A stretch of 64,000 nt of DNA from CADEDH01 sp963732695 (GTDB lineage: Bacteria; Actinomycetota; Acidimicrobiia; Acidimicrobiales; SZUA-35), in assembly GCA_963732695.1 (NCBI GenBank), contig CAVTAP010000021.1:558001-622000 (forward strand). The letters run 5' to 3'. Under the pieces are notes generated by a model, which made no database searches, was not told where the DNA came from, and saw only the letters and a program-made list of their open reading frames with translations. The position numbers and the translations under genes are program-made. Positions 43,230 through 52,358 of this stretch are shown here, in pieces; the stretch's first letter is position 1; every line of letters starts with the position of its first letter.

Positions 43230-43955
43230 TCATCGGGCGATGGGGTCCTCGATCGAGGGGACGATGCGGGGGCTCCAGGGGCGGGCCTTGTCGAAGAAGT
43301 GGCCGACGACCTGGCCTTGACGGAGGGCGGCCAGGAACTCCTGGGGGCCGCTGAAGTCGGGCATGGCCACATAGCCCGAACCGATCGACGAGGGCACGTG
43401 GGAGTCGCTCCCGGCTCCCACCGCCAGCCCGTTGGCCTGGCCGTAGGTCACGGCCTGCTCATTGAGGGACCGCAGGCTGGTCTTGGAGTTGTGGCCCTCG
43501 ATGGCGTCCACCAGGCCCTCGGCCACCAGCAGGTCGATCTCGTGGGGTCGCAGGCAGTTGCGCAGCGGGTCGAACGGATGGGGGATGTAGACCACCCCGC
43601 CCTGGTCCTTGATGCGGCGGGCCGCCTCCATGAGGCCCACCCCCGACGGGATCCGCTCGGTCAGGAACAGCCCGATGATCTCGCCCTGCCCCACCCGAAG
43701 CTCCTCGCCGATGATCACCCGGCACGGCAGCTCGTCGGCCAGGCGCTCGGCCCCGGCGGTGACGTTGTGGTCGGTTATGCACAGCACGTGGAGCTGGGCC
43801 GCTTCCACCGCGACGGCCAGCTCGTCGGGCGTGGTGGTGCAGTCGCCCGACCACATGGTGTGACTGTGCATGTCGACCCGGACCCAGCCCGGCTCCAGAG
43901 GGTCGGCCAGGTGGGGATGGTGCTCGACGGCGGCGGGGGGCGGGGGCGGCGTCAT
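43230..43955 (-). CDS. PHP domain phosphoesterase
   Basis: This 241-residue protein has VDMHSHTMWSGDC (HxH motif), CITDHNVTAGAERL, a central PHPFDPLRN and GHNSKTS, and the final GSDSHVPSSIG with metal ligands. That is the PHP layout of histidinol-phosphatase-like metal hydrolases. The ATG overlaps the stop of the PmbA-like gene (ATGA), so it is the third gene of the TldD/TldE operon on the minus strand. The substrate is unknown. Confidence 0.87.
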   Translation of the reverse strand: MTPPPPPAAVEHHPHLADPLEPGWVRVDMHSHTMWSGDCTTTPDELAVAVEAAQLHVLCITDHNVTAGAERLADELPCRVIIGEELRVGQGEIIGLFLTERIPSGVGLMEAARRIKDQGGVVYIPHPFDPLRNCLRPHEIDLLVAEGLVDAIEGHNSKTSLRSLNEQAVTYGQANGLAVGAGSDSHVPSSIGSGYVAMPDFSGPQEFLAALRQGQVVGHFFDKARPWSPRIVPSIEDPIAR

Positions 43956-45307
43956 GCCGAGGCCCCCGACAAGGTGACGCCGCCGATCTTCAGCGACGGG
44001 GTGCTGACCCCGCTGGGCAGGTGGGTGAGGTCGCTGCCCACGGCGCTGATGTCGAGCAGGAGGCGCTGCAGGGTGGACCCCACCGTGCACTCGCTGATCG
44101 GCTCGGCCAGCTGACCCTTGCGGATCATGCGGCCCTCCACCCCCACCGAGAAGTCGCCCGACACCGCGTTCACCCCGCTGTGCAGCCCGGCCAGGCTGAA
44201 CACCAACACGCCCAGGTCGGTCCGGGCAATCAGCTCCTCCAGGTCGCCGGCGGTGCCGGCGTCTATGTGGAGGGCGTGTATGCCGGGCGCCGGCAGCCCG
44301 CGGGTGCCCCGCACGGCCGAGCCGGTGGACCCGGCGCCGGAGCGGCGCCCGGTGTAGCAGTCGTGCACGAAACCCTGCAGCACACCGTCGACCACCAGCG
44401 GCACCCGCCGGGTGGCCAGGCCCTCGCCGTCGTGGGAGTCGGCCCCCAGCGAAGCGGGATCCGTGGCGTCGTCGAACACGGTGAGGGCGGGCGAGGCCAC
44501 CAACTCCCCCACCCGGTTCACGAACGGCGAGCGGCCCTTCAGCACCCGGTCGCCGGTGAGGGTGCCGGCCACCAAACCCACCACGGTGGCGGCGAGGTGG
44601 GGATCGAGCACCAGCTCCACCGTCGCCGTGGCCGGCTTGGTGGCCCCGATCATCTCCACGGCGTGGGCCACGGCCCGCTTCACCACCTTGTCGAGGTCCA
44701 GCTCGCGGGGGTCGCGGGCCCCGTCGTAGGCGTAGCCGGTCTGGGTGCGGGCACCGTCGACGGCCAGGGCCTGCACCGACACGCTGGCCGAGGTGGCCTC
44801 GGTGGCGACCTCGATCCCGGCCGTGCTGGCCAGGGCGAACGCCCCCTGGCTGTCGCTGTAGCCGGCCACCCGGACCCCGGTGACGGCCGGACTGGCCCCC
44901 CGGACCCGGCGCTCCAGCTCCAGGGCCAGCGCGATCTTGTCGTCCATGGACACCGCGGTCACCCCGTCGCGCCACAGATCCACGTCCACCGCCGTCACCC
45001 CGTCGGGATGGGCGATGCCCACGTAGGGGTCGGCCTCGGCGAACTGGGCGTTGTCCCGAGCCTCGGCCAGCATGTCGGCCACCACGTCGTCGTCGAGCGA
45101 GCCGGCGCTGGCGAACCCCTCCCGGCCGTCGATCAGTACCCGGACCCCGATGCCGGTGTTGTCGGCCGAGGTGAGCGACTCCACCTCACCGTCGTACACC
45201 CGGATCGAACGCGAGTCGCCGTAGGAGCAGGCGACCTCGATCTCCTCCCCCGGGCGGGCCTGGGCCACCACCCGGCGGGCCAGCACCAGCAGATCGTCGG
45301 GGCTCAT
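43952..45307 (-). CDS. TldE/PmbA-like metalloprotease subunit
   Basis: This 451-residue protein has TldE features: EVACSYGDSRSIRVYDGEVE, GIGVRVLIDGREGFASAGSL, the late TSTGSAVRG-type stretch STGSAVRGTRGL, and LHSGVNAVSGDFSVGVEG. It lacks HExxxH, as TldE subunits do. With TldD it makes the heterodimer that trims microcin- or CcdA-type peptides in other bacteria. It starts with ATGA overlap after tldD and its stop overlaps the PHP gene start, so the three genes are coupled. Confidence 0.92.
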   Translation of the reverse strand: MSPDDLLVLARRVVAQARPGEEIEVACSYGDSRSIRVYDGEVESLTSADNTGIGVRVLIDGREGFASAGSLDDDVVADMLAEARDNAQFAEADPYVGIAHPDGVTAVDVDLWRDGVTAVSMDDKIALALELERRVRGASPAVTGVRVAGYSDSQGAFALASTAGIEVATEATSASVSVQALAVDGARTQTGYAYDGARDPRELDLDKVVKRAVAHAVEMIGATKPATATVELVLDPHLAATVVGLVAGTLTGDRVLKGRSPFVNRVGELVASPALTVFDDATDPASLGADSHDGEGLATRRVPLVVDGVLQGFVHDCYTGRRSGAGSTGSAVRGTRGLPAPGIHALHIDAGTAGDLEELIARTDLGVLVFSLAGLHSGVNAVSGDFSVGVEGRMIRKGQLAEPISECTVGSTLQRLLLDISAVGSDLTHLPSGVSTPSLKIGGVTLSGASA

Positions 45308-46686
45308 GCCGCCGTACCGCCGATGGTCAGCTCGGCCACCTTGAGGGTGGGGACCCCGTCGCCCACCGGCACCCCCTGGCCGTCCTTGCCACAGGTGCCG
45401 GGGGGACCCATCTCGAAGTCGTTGCCCACGGCCTCGATCTGCTGCAGCACCCGGGGGCCGTTGCCGATCAGCTGACCCTCCCGCAGCGGGGCGGTCAGCT
45501 TGCCCCCCTCGATCAGGTAGGCCTCCACCATGCCGAACACGAAGTCGCCCGACGCCGTGTTCACCTGGCCGCCGCCCAGGCGGGCCACGTAGACGCCGTG
45601 GTCGACGCTGGCGATGATGTCGTCGGGGTCGGTCTGGCCCCCGGCCAGGTAGGTGTTGGTCATCCGCACCATGGGCAGGTGGCGGTAGCTCATGCGCCGA
45701 CCGTTGCCCGACGGGGCCCGGCCCTCCTGTCGGGCCCGCATGCCGTCCCACAGGTAGTCGACCAGCACCCCGTTCTCGATCAGCACGTTGCGCCGGGCCA
45801 GGGCCCCCTCGTCGTCGATGGCGAACTGGCCCCACTCCTCGGCCATCGTGCCGTCGTCGATCAGGGTGACCAGGGGCGACGCCACCTGCTCCCCGAGCCG
45901 GTTGGCGAAGGCCGAGGCCCCCTTGCGCACCAGATCGGCCTCCAGGCCGTGGCCGCAGGCCTCGTGGAACAGCACCCCGCCCGAACCGGGGCCGATCACC
46001 ACCGGCAACGTGCCCGACGGCGCCGGGATGGCCTTCAGCTTGGTCAGGGCCCGTTCCGCCGCCCGGGTGGCCAGGGCCTCCACGTCGTACCGGTCGAACA
46101 GCTCGAACCCGATCGACAGGCCCACGGTCTCGTGGCCGGTCTGCAGGCCGGTGTCGCCCGTGGCCACGCACGACACCGAGAACAGGGTCTTGGTCTGGTC
46201 GTCGCCGGCCAGCACACCCTCGGAGTTCGCCACCAGGATGCGGCGCCGGGTGTCGGCGTAGCGGGCGCTGACCTGGGTGATGGCCTGATCGGCGGCCCGG
46301 GCCACCTCCTCGGCCCGGCGCAGCAGGCTCACCTTGGTGGCCTTGGCCACGTCTTCGGGGGCCTGGAGGACCCGGCCGGGCGTGGTGGCGATACCGCTCA
46401 GTCGGGTGGGGCTGGCCGTGCCGCCCCGCACCGCGGCCGCCGCCGCCTCCGCCGCCGCCCGCAGGCCGCGGGGCGACAGGTCGGCAGTGTGGGCGAAGCC
46501 GGTGCTTTCGCCGGCCACCACCCGGATTCCGGCGCCCCGGTCCCGGCTCGACGCCAGGCTCTCGATCCGGCCGTCGTCGAGGCTCACCGAGCCCCGGCGG
46601 ACGTCCTCGGCGAAGACCTCGGCGAAGTCGGCGCCCCGACTCAGCGCCACCGCCAGCACATCGTCCAACAGGTCCTGCTCTATCAT
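45304..46686 (-). CDS. tldD: TldD metalloprotease subunit
   Basis: This 460-residue protein carries the zinc-protease motif HEACGH (His241, Glu242, His246), the TldD hallmark, plus DGRIESLASSRDRGAGIRVV near residue 40 and YLIEGGKLTAPLREGQLIGN towards the C-terminus. It is the catalytic half of the TldD/TldE peptidase. It begins a minus-strand operon: tldD, tldE-like, PHP phosphoesterase. No modified-peptide precursor gene is visible nearby, so the client is unknown. Confidence 0.94.
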   Translation of the reverse strand: MIEQDLLDDVLAVALSRGADFAEVFAEDVRRGSVSLDDGRIESLASSRDRGAGIRVVAGESTGFAHTADLSPRGLRAAAEAAAAAVRGGTASPTRLSGIATTPGRVLQAPEDVAKATKVSLLRRAEEVARAADQAITQVSARYADTRRRILVANSEGVLAGDDQTKTLFSVSCVATGDTGLQTGHETVGLSIGFELFDRYDVEALATRAAERALTKLKAIPAPSGTLPVVIGPGSGGVLFHEACGHGLEADLVRKGASAFANRLGEQVASPLVTLIDDGTMAEEWGQFAIDDEGALARRNVLIENGVLVDYLWDGMRARQEGRAPSGNGRRMSYRHLPMVRMTNTYLAGGQTDPDDIIASVDHGVYVARLGGGQVNTASGDFVFGMVEAYLIEGGKLTAPLREGQLIGNGPRVLQQIEAVGNDFEMGPPGTCGKDGQGVPVGDGVPTLKVAELTIGGTAA

Positions 46687-46825
46687 CGCCCAATCCTACC
46701 GACCCGGGGGGGGCGGCCCTGAAGTCAGGAGCCACCGGCCCCGGTGCCGCCGGGTGGGTATCGACCGCCCGAACAGGGCCGGATGCAGGGTTGACCTGCC
46801 CGGGCGGGCAGGGCACGGTAGTGGG

Positions 46826-47206
46826 ATGTCACCAGAGTCAGGCCTCGTCGCCACCCGCTCCCTCACGGTCTCCGACGCCGATACCGCATCGGCCGTGGGC
46901 TCCGGCTCGGTGCTGGTGCTGGCCACGCCCCGCCTGTTGGCGCTGTGCGAGGAGGCCACGGTGGCCGCCGTGGCCGACCATCTCGACCCCGGGATGACCT
47001 CGGTGGGCATCCAGGTGCGGCTCGACCATGTGGCGGCCAGCCCCGTCGGGCGGTTGGTGACGGCGGAGGCGACGCTGGAGAAGGTGGCCGGCCGCAAGCT
47101 GTTCTTCACCGTCTCGGCCCACGACGACCGGGGTCTGGTGGCGGCGGGCAAGGTGACGCGGGTGATCGTCGACGAAGCATCCTTCATGGCCAAGTGTGAG
47201 TCCTGA
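46826..47206 (+). CDS. Thioesterase of the fluoroacetyl-CoA thioesterase (FlK) family
   Basis: This 126-residue hotdog-fold protein has VLVLATPRLLALCEEATVAA with the catalytic Thr and Glu region, then TSVGIQVRLDHVAASPVG with the conserved His, and ends with a strand AAGKVTRVIVD. It probably hydrolyses a small acyl-CoA; it need not act on fluoroacetyl-CoA. The ATG at 46826 is 139 bp from the divergent tldD start. A hairpin (47209-47225) follows the stop. Confidence 0.85.
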   Translation: MSPESGLVATRSLTVSDADTASAVGSGSVLVLATPRLLALCEEATVAAVADHLDPGMTSVGIQVRLDHVAASPVGRLVTAEATLEKVAGRKLFFTVSAHDDRGLVAAGKVTRVIVDEASFMAKCES

Positions 47207-47208
47207 CG

Positions 47209-47225
47209 GGAACCCTTCGGGTTCC
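47209..47225 (+). terminator. Hairpin after the thioesterase gene
   Basis: GGAACCC-TTC-GGGTTCC is a perfect 7-bp stem starting three bases after the stop at 47206. No T-tract follows. A second short stem, TCGCCCC/GGGGCGA, lies at 47243-47263. Confidence 0.5.
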
Positions 47226-47267
47226 TCGGGTACGCCGACACCTCGCCCCTCGAGCGGGGGCGATACC

Positions 47268-47311
47268 GTGGGCGGTCGAGAAAGAGCCGCGAAACACGGT
47301 GGGCGGTCGAG
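47268..47311. repeat. 13-bp direct repeat upstream of dxs
   Basis: GTGGGCGGTCGAG occurs at 47268-47280 and 47299-47311, one turn-of-three apart (31-bp spacing), ending 11 bp before the dxs ATG. It could be a tandem regulator site or a slippage duplication. Confidence 0.55.
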
Positions 47312-47322
47312 GTGACCACAAC

Positions 47323-49191
47323 ATGATTCTCGAGACCATCCAGGAGCCGGCCGATCTGCGCCCGCTCAGCAGTCGCCAACTGGTCGACCTCTGCGCCGAG
47401 ATCCGGGAGTTCATCGTGGCCACGGTGAACAAGACCGGGGGCCACCTCGGGTCGAACCTGGGCATCGTGGAGCTCACCGTGGCCCTCCACCGGGTGCTCG
47501 ACTCGCCCCGGGACGTGCTGCTGTTCGACACGGGCCACCAGGCGTACGTGCACAAGCTCCTCACCGGCCGCCTGGAAGCATTCGAGCGGCTGCGCAAGGG
47601 GGGCGGCATGTCGGGCTACCCGTGCCGGGAGGAGTCGCCCCACGACTGGATCGAGAACAGCCACGCCTCCACCGTGCTGGCCTACGCCCACGGGCTGGCC
47701 ATAGCCCATCAGGCCAACGGCGGGGCCCAGCAGCGGCGCCGCATCGTGGCCGTGCTGGGCGACGGCTCCCTCACCGGCGGCATGGCCTTCGAGGGGCTGA
47801 ACAACCTCGGGCACTCGGGCGCCAACGTCACGATCGTGCTCAACGACAACGGCCGCTCCTACGCCCCCACCGTGTCGCTGCTGAGCGAGAGCCTGGTGAA
47901 GATCCGGTCCAACCCGGTGTACATGAACCGGCAGCGCCGCCTGGAGAACATGGCGGCCAAGCTGCCCGTGATCGGCGGCGTGTCGCTCAAGGGCATCGAA
48001 GCGTCGAAGGCCGCCATCCGGGAGGCGTTCGAGCCCCAGGCCTTCTTCGAGCCGCTCGGCGTCCGCTACATGGGCCCGTTCGACGGCCATGACATCGCCG
48101 AGCTGGAGACGGCCCTGGTCAACGCGGGCAAGTTCGAGGGTCCGGTGGTGCTCCACGTGAAGACCCAGAAGGGGCGGGGGTACGCCCCGGCCGAGAACGA
48201 CCAGATCAAGGCCATGCACGACACCTCGCCCCGCTTCCTCGACGGCGAGGTGCGGCCCACCCCGCCCCCGGGTGAGAAGCTCGACAGCTACACCGAGGCC
48301 TTCACCGAGAGCCTGGTGAAGTTGGGCGAGGAGCATCCCGAGCTCGTGGCCATCACCGCCGCCATGCCCGACTCGACCGGCCTGCTCCCCTTCCGCGACC
48401 GCTTCCCCGACCGTTGCTTCGACGTGGGCATCGCCGAGCAGCACGCCGTCACCTCGGCTGCCGGCATGGCAATGGGCGGTCTGCGCCCGGTGGTGGCCGT
48501 CTACTCAACCTTCACCACCCGGGCTTTCGACCAGGTCAACCTCGACGTCGGCCTGCACGGGCTCCCGGTGATCTTCTGCCTCGACCGGGCCGGGGTGACC
48601 GGCAGCGACGGCCCGTCTCACCACGGCATCCTCGACATGGTCCTGTTCTCCAAGGTCCCGGGGATGACGATCTTCTGCCCCTCGTCGTACCAGGAGCTCC
48701 AGCAGATGCTGGCCGACGCCCTCGAGCTCGACGGCCCGGTGTGCATCCGCTGGCCCAAGACGGCCGCCCCCTCGGTGACGCCCGACCAGGTCGGATCCGG
48801 GCTCCGGGCCCGCAAGGTCCGGGCCGGTGGGCCCGAGGTGTGCCTGATCGGGGTGGGCAAGATGCTGGGTGCCGCCCTCGACGCCGCCACCCGGCTCGAC
48901 GAGGCCGGGGTGTCGGCCACCGTGTGGGACCCCCGGGCGGCCAAACCGCTCGACCCGGCCATGCTCGACGACGCCGCCGGTCACCGCCTGGTGGTCACGG
49001 TGGAGGACGGCCTGGCCGACGGCGGCATCGGCAGCCGGATCGCCCTGGAGCTGGCCGGCCGCACCGAGGTCCGGGTCATGGGCGTACCCGACCGGTACAT
49101 CCGCCACGACGACGCCGACACGATCCTGGCCCGCCTCGGCCTCGACGGCCCCGGCGTGGCCGCCACCGTCGCCACCGCCCTCAGCCGCTGA
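47323..49191 (+). CDS. dxs: 1-deoxy-D-xylulose-5-phosphate synthase
   Basis: This 622-residue enzyme has GGHLGSNLGIVELTVALHRV, the thiamine-diphosphate motif GDGSLTGGMAFEGLNN, a transketolase Pyr domain with FDVGIAEQHAVTSAAGMAMG and LDRAGVTGSDGPSHHGILD, and a C-terminal transketolase domain. It condenses pyruvate and glyceraldehyde 3-phosphate, the first step of the non-mevalonate isoprenoid route. The length is typical. The ATG at 47323 is chosen. The gene stands alone between a direct-repeat leader and a convergent DUF2237 gene. Confidence 0.96.
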   Translation: MILETIQEPADLRPLSSRQLVDLCAEIREFIVATVNKTGGHLGSNLGIVELTVALHRVLDSPRDVLLFDTGHQAYVHKLLTGRLEAFERLRKGGGMSGYPCREESPHDWIENSHASTVLAYAHGLAIAHQANGGAQQRRRIVAVLGDGSLTGGMAFEGLNNLGHSGANVTIVLNDNGRSYAPTVSLLSESLVKIRSNPVYMNRQRRLENMAAKLPVIGGVSLKGIEASKAAIREAFEPQAFFEPLGVRYMGPFDGHDIAELETALVNAGKFEGPVVLHVKTQKGRGYAPAENDQIKAMHDTSPRFLDGEVRPTPPPGEKLDSYTEAFTESLVKLGEEHPELVAITAAMPDSTGLLPFRDRFPDRCFDVGIAEQHAVTSAAGMAMGGLRPVVAVYSTFTTRAFDQVNLDVGLHGLPVIFCLDRAGVTGSDGPSHHGILDMVLFSKVPGMTIFCPSSYQELQQMLADALELDGPVCIRWPKTAAPSVTPDQVGSGLRARKVRAGGPEVCLIGVGKMLGAALDAATRLDEAGVSATVWDPRAAKPLDPAMLDDAAGHRLVVTVEDGLADGGIGSRIALELAGRTEVRVMGVPDRYIRHDDADTILARLGLDGPGVAATVATALSR

Positions 49192-49209
49192 GCTGCGCTT
49201 GCCCGGGTT

Positions 49210-49575
49210 TCAGGCCGGGTCGGTGGCGTAAGCCCGGAGCTCGTCGAGGGTCGAGTACTCGAGCATCGCCATGTGGGTGGAGGCCAGCACCACCTGAGGG
49301 GCCTTGCCCGCCTCCAGCGCCTCGACCCAGCGGGCGGCACACAGGCACCACCGGTCGCCGGGCTGGAGCCCGGCGAATCCGTAGGCCAGGTTGGGCGTGC
49401 TCAGGTCGTTGCCCGCCAAGGCGCTGAACTCGAGAAACTCCTCGGTCATCACGGCGCACACCACGTGGATGCCGGCGTCGTCGCCGCCGGTGTTGCAGCA
49501 ACCGTCGCGGTAGAAGCCGGTCAGGGGGTCGGTGGAGCAGGGCTCCAGCTCGGTTCCGAGCACGTTGCGGGCCAT
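49210..49575 (-). CDS. DUF2237 family protein
   Basis: This 121-residue protein matches the DUF2237 family closely: NVLGTELEPCSTDPLTGFYR, DGCCNTGGDDAGIHVVCAVM, GNDLSTPNLAYGFAGLQPGD and RWCLCAARWVEALEAG. Cys-rich segments (CC and CxC) suggest metal or redox chemistry, but the function is unknown. The ATG at 49575 faces the M15-peptidase start 57 bp away, so the two are divergent. Confidence 0.9.
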   Translation of the reverse strand: MARNVLGTELEPCSTDPLTGFYRDGCCNTGGDDAGIHVVCAVMTEEFLEFSALAGNDLSTPNLAYGFAGLQPGDRWCLCAARWVEALEAGKAPQVVLASTHMAMLEYSTLDELRAYATDPA

Positions 49576-49631
49576 GGCCCCAGTCTGCCCCGATAACCGG
49601 GGCGGCAGCGCGTTTGTTACCGTGACCGCTC

Positions 49632-50573
49632 GTGCGAGGGACCACCGGCTGGCGCAGCGGGCTGATCATGGGGGCGGCGTTGCTGGCGGCCGCCTGCAGC
49701 TCCGGCGAGCCGTCCACCGTCACCGGTGCCCCCGCCACAACCACGCTGCTCGGGCCGGCCCAGCCCGGTGGGGTCACCGGCACGACCGGATCCACGACCA
49801 CCAGCACCACCTCGGCCCCCGGGCAGACACCCGGCCCGTCGACCGCCGAACCGGCCCCCACCGCGCCGTTGCCCACCCGCCCGCCCTGGCTGGGGCAACG
49901 AACGCTGCCCACCGACAGCGACGGCAACGCCCCGCCCCAGACCACCCCGGCCGAGCTGGCCGACCGCCGCTTCGCCACCGTCGACCTGCTGGCCCCGCCG
50001 GCCGACGGCCAGTTCCACGCCACCGTCGGCCCGCTGGAGGGCGACCCCCTGCGCCGCTCGACCTGGAGCGAGGGATGCCCGGTGGCGGTGGCCGACCTGC
50101 GCTACCTCACGCTCGGCTTCTGGGGGTTCGACGGTTTGGCCCACACGGGGGAGATGATCGTGAACGCCGAGGTGGCCGACGACATCGTGGCCGCCTTCCA
50201 GGCCCTGTTCGACGCCCGCTACCCGATCGAGGAGATGCGGATCACCACCCAGGCCGAAGTCGACGCGCCCCCCATCGGCGACGGCAACAACACCAGCGCC
50301 TTCGTATGCCGGGCGGCGGTGGGCAGCTCCCGGTTCTCCGAGCACGCCTACGGCCTGGCCATCGACATCAACCCGTTCATCAACCCCTATATCAAGGGCA
50401 AGGTGGTGCTGCCCGAGCTGGCCGGCGTCTACACCGACCGGAAGAACGTGCGGCCGGGGATGATCGTGGAGGACGACGAGGTGGTGGCCGCCTTCGACGC
50501 CGCCGGCTGGGGATGGGGCGGTCGGTGGCGGTCCCTCAAGGACTACCAGCACTTCGCCCTACACGACCGCTAG
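49632..50573 (+). CDS. Lipoprotein M15-type peptidase (D-Ala-D-Ala carboxypeptidase-like)
   Basis: This 313-residue protein has a lipobox LLAAACSSG (Cys about 23) and a long Thr/Pro/Gly linker. The M15C-like catalytic domain has SEHAYGLAIDINPF with the HxxxxxxD zinc ligands, a GWGWGGRWRSLKDYQHF end with the third His, and TSAFVCR. Such domains cut D-Ala-D-Ala-type peptidoglycan peptides outside the cytoplasm. The GTG start at 49632 is likely. It converges with the ABC-F gene, 27 bp away. Confidence 0.86.
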   Translation: MRGTTGWRSGLIMGAALLAAACSSGEPSTVTGAPATTTLLGPAQPGGVTGTTGSTTTSTTSAPGQTPGPSTAEPAPTAPLPTRPPWLGQRTLPTDSDGNAPPQTTPAELADRRFATVDLLAPPADGQFHATVGPLEGDPLRRSTWSEGCPVAVADLRYLTLGFWGFDGLAHTGEMIVNAEVADDIVAAFQALFDARYPIEEMRITTQAEVDAPPIGDGNNTSAFVCRAAVGSSRFSEHAYGLAIDINPFINPYIKGKVVLPELAGVYTDRKNVRPGMIVEDDEVVAAFDAAGWGWGGRWRSLKDYQHFALHDR

Positions 50574-50600
50574 GGAGTGCAGGCCTGCACTGACCGCCGA

Positions 50601-52253
50601 TCACACCGGATCGTCGGCGACGAGCTGGCCCCGGTCGAGCTGAAGCCGGCGGGTGAGGGGGAGGCCGTCGAGGAAGGCCCGGTCGTGGGTGACGACGAGC
50701 AACGTGCCCTCGAACAGGGAGAGGGCCTGCTCCAACTGCTCGATGGCGGGCAGGTCGAGATGGTTGGTCGGCTCGTCGAGCACGATCGTGTTGACGCCCC
50801 GGGCGGCGAAGGTGGCCAGAGCGGCCCGGGTCCGCTCCCCCGGCGACCACCGGGCCGACGGCCGGGTCAGGTCGTCGGCTCCGATACCGAACTTGGCCAG
50901 CAGGCTGCGGGCCTCACTCGGCACCAGCCCGGTCTCGGCCTCGAACGCCGTCAGGAAGCCGCCGGGGTCGTCGTGGCCGGGACGGCTCTGGTCGAGCCAG
51001 CCCACGAGCACCGAGCGCCCCACCCGCTGCGACCCGGCGCTCAACGGGATGTGGCCGAACAGGGCCCGCAGCAGGGTGCTCTTGCCCGCCCCGTTGCCGC
51101 CCAGCACCGCCACCCGTTCCCCGGCCCCGATCGAGACCGTCACCGGGCCCAGCGTGAACGCACCCTGACGCACCACGCCGTCGACCAGCTCGGCCACCAG
51201 GTCGCCCGACCGCTCGGCTCCGCCCAAGCTGAAGCGCAGCTGCCACGGCTCCCACGGCTTGTCGACCACGGCCAGTCGCTCCATGGCCCGATCGGTCTGA
51301 CGGGCCTTGGACGCCAGCTTCTCGGTGCGGTCCACCCGAAAGCCCCGGGCGGCCCGGTCGTTGTCACGCGGGTTGCGCTCCGCCTTCACCCCCTTGGTGG
51401 CCCAGTCGCGCTGGCGACGGGCCCGGTCGGTGAGGCGACCCTTGTCGGTCTGGTAGTTCTGGAACCGGCGCTCGGCCTCGGCCCGGGCCAGGTCGCGGGC
51501 GGCCAGGTAGCCGAGGTAAGGCTCGTTGTAGCGCACGGCGGTGCGGCTGTGGTCGTCGAGCTCCACCACGGCGTTGACCACCCGTTCCAGGAACCGGCGG
51601 TCGTGCGACACCACCACCAGCGGGGACGCCGACGCCAGCACCACCTCCTCCAGCTGGGCCAGGCCCCGCTGGTCGAGGTTGTTGGTCGGCTCGTCGAGGA
51701 GGAGCACGTCGTAGCGGGCCAGCAGCAGGGCGGCCAGGCCGATCCGGGCCTGCTCCCCGCCCGACAGGCTGGCGGTGGGCACCTCGGAGCGGTCCTGGCC
51801 CGGGGCGGTGAAGCCGACGTCGGCCAGGGCACCGGCCATGCGGGCGGCCAGATCGGCTCCACCCAGGCGCAGCCAGCGGTCGAGGGCCGCCTGGTGGCGG
51901 TCGAAAGCTTCGGGGGTGGCATCGGCCAGGGCCTCGGCCGCCCGGTCGAGGGCGTCGGAGGCGGGCCCCACGCCGGTGCGGCGGGCCAGATAGGCGGCCA
52001 CCGTCTCCCCCGGCGGGCTGTCGAGCTCCTGGGCCAGCAGGCCGACGGTGGCGTCGGCCGGGGTGGCCTCCACCGTGCCCGACGTCGGCGCCAGCCACCC
52101 GGCCAGCAGCTGGAGCAGGGTCGACTTGCCGGCCCCGTTCGGCCCCACCAGGCCGATCCGGTCGCCGGGGGCCACGGTGAGGCTGATTCCGCCGAGGACC
52201 GTGAGGCCGCCCCGCTCGACGGTGAGGTCTCGGGCGTGGAGCTGGGCCGGCAC
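50601..52253 (-). CDS. ABC-F family ATPase
   Basis: This 550-residue protein has two ABC modules without membrane helices. Module 1 has Walker A GLVGPNGAGKST (about 35-46), signature LSGGEQARIGL and Walker B VLLLDEPTNNLD. Module 2 has VLGGNGAGKST, a diverged signature region WSPGERTRAAL and IVLDEPTNHLD. The linker between is rich in Arg/Lys (residues about 270-310). ABC-F proteins act on the ribosome in translation or antibiotic protection. Which branch this is cannot be told. The GTG start at 52253 is likely. Confidence 0.92.
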   Translation of the reverse strand: MPAQLHARDLTVERGGLTVLGGISLTVAPGDRIGLVGPNGAGKSTLLQLLAGWLAPTSGTVEATPADATVGLLAQELDSPPGETVAAYLARRTGVGPASDALDRAAEALADATPEAFDRHQAALDRWLRLGGADLAARMAGALADVGFTAPGQDRSEVPTASLSGGEQARIGLAALLLARYDVLLLDEPTNNLDQRGLAQLEEVVLASASPLVVVSHDRRFLERVVNAVVELDDHSRTAVRYNEPYLGYLAARDLARAEAERRFQNYQTDKGRLTDRARRQRDWATKGVKAERNPRDNDRAARGFRVDRTEKLASKARQTDRAMERLAVVDKPWEPWQLRFSLGGAERSGDLVAELVDGVVRQGAFTLGPVTVSIGAGERVAVLGGNGAGKSTLLRALFGHIPLSAGSQRVGRSVLVGWLDQSRPGHDDPGGFLTAFEAETGLVPSEARSLLAKFGIGADDLTRPSARWSPGERTRAALATFAARGVNTIVLDEPTNHLDLPAIEQLEQALSLFEGTLLVVTHDRAFLDGLPLTRRLQLDRGQLVADDPV

Positions 52254-52358
52254 CGTTCCATCCTAGAACCGGCGCCTGCAGCGCCGGCCGGGATTGCGGC
52301 CGGCGACGGGAGGGGGAATGATGCGGGCCACCGCTCACCGTACGAAAGGCAGCGTCCC

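Noticed and set aside
43952..46816. A 954-residue frame covering the TldE-like gene and beyond.
   Set aside because: Only the last ~451 residues have protein character. The rest is tldD read out of frame.
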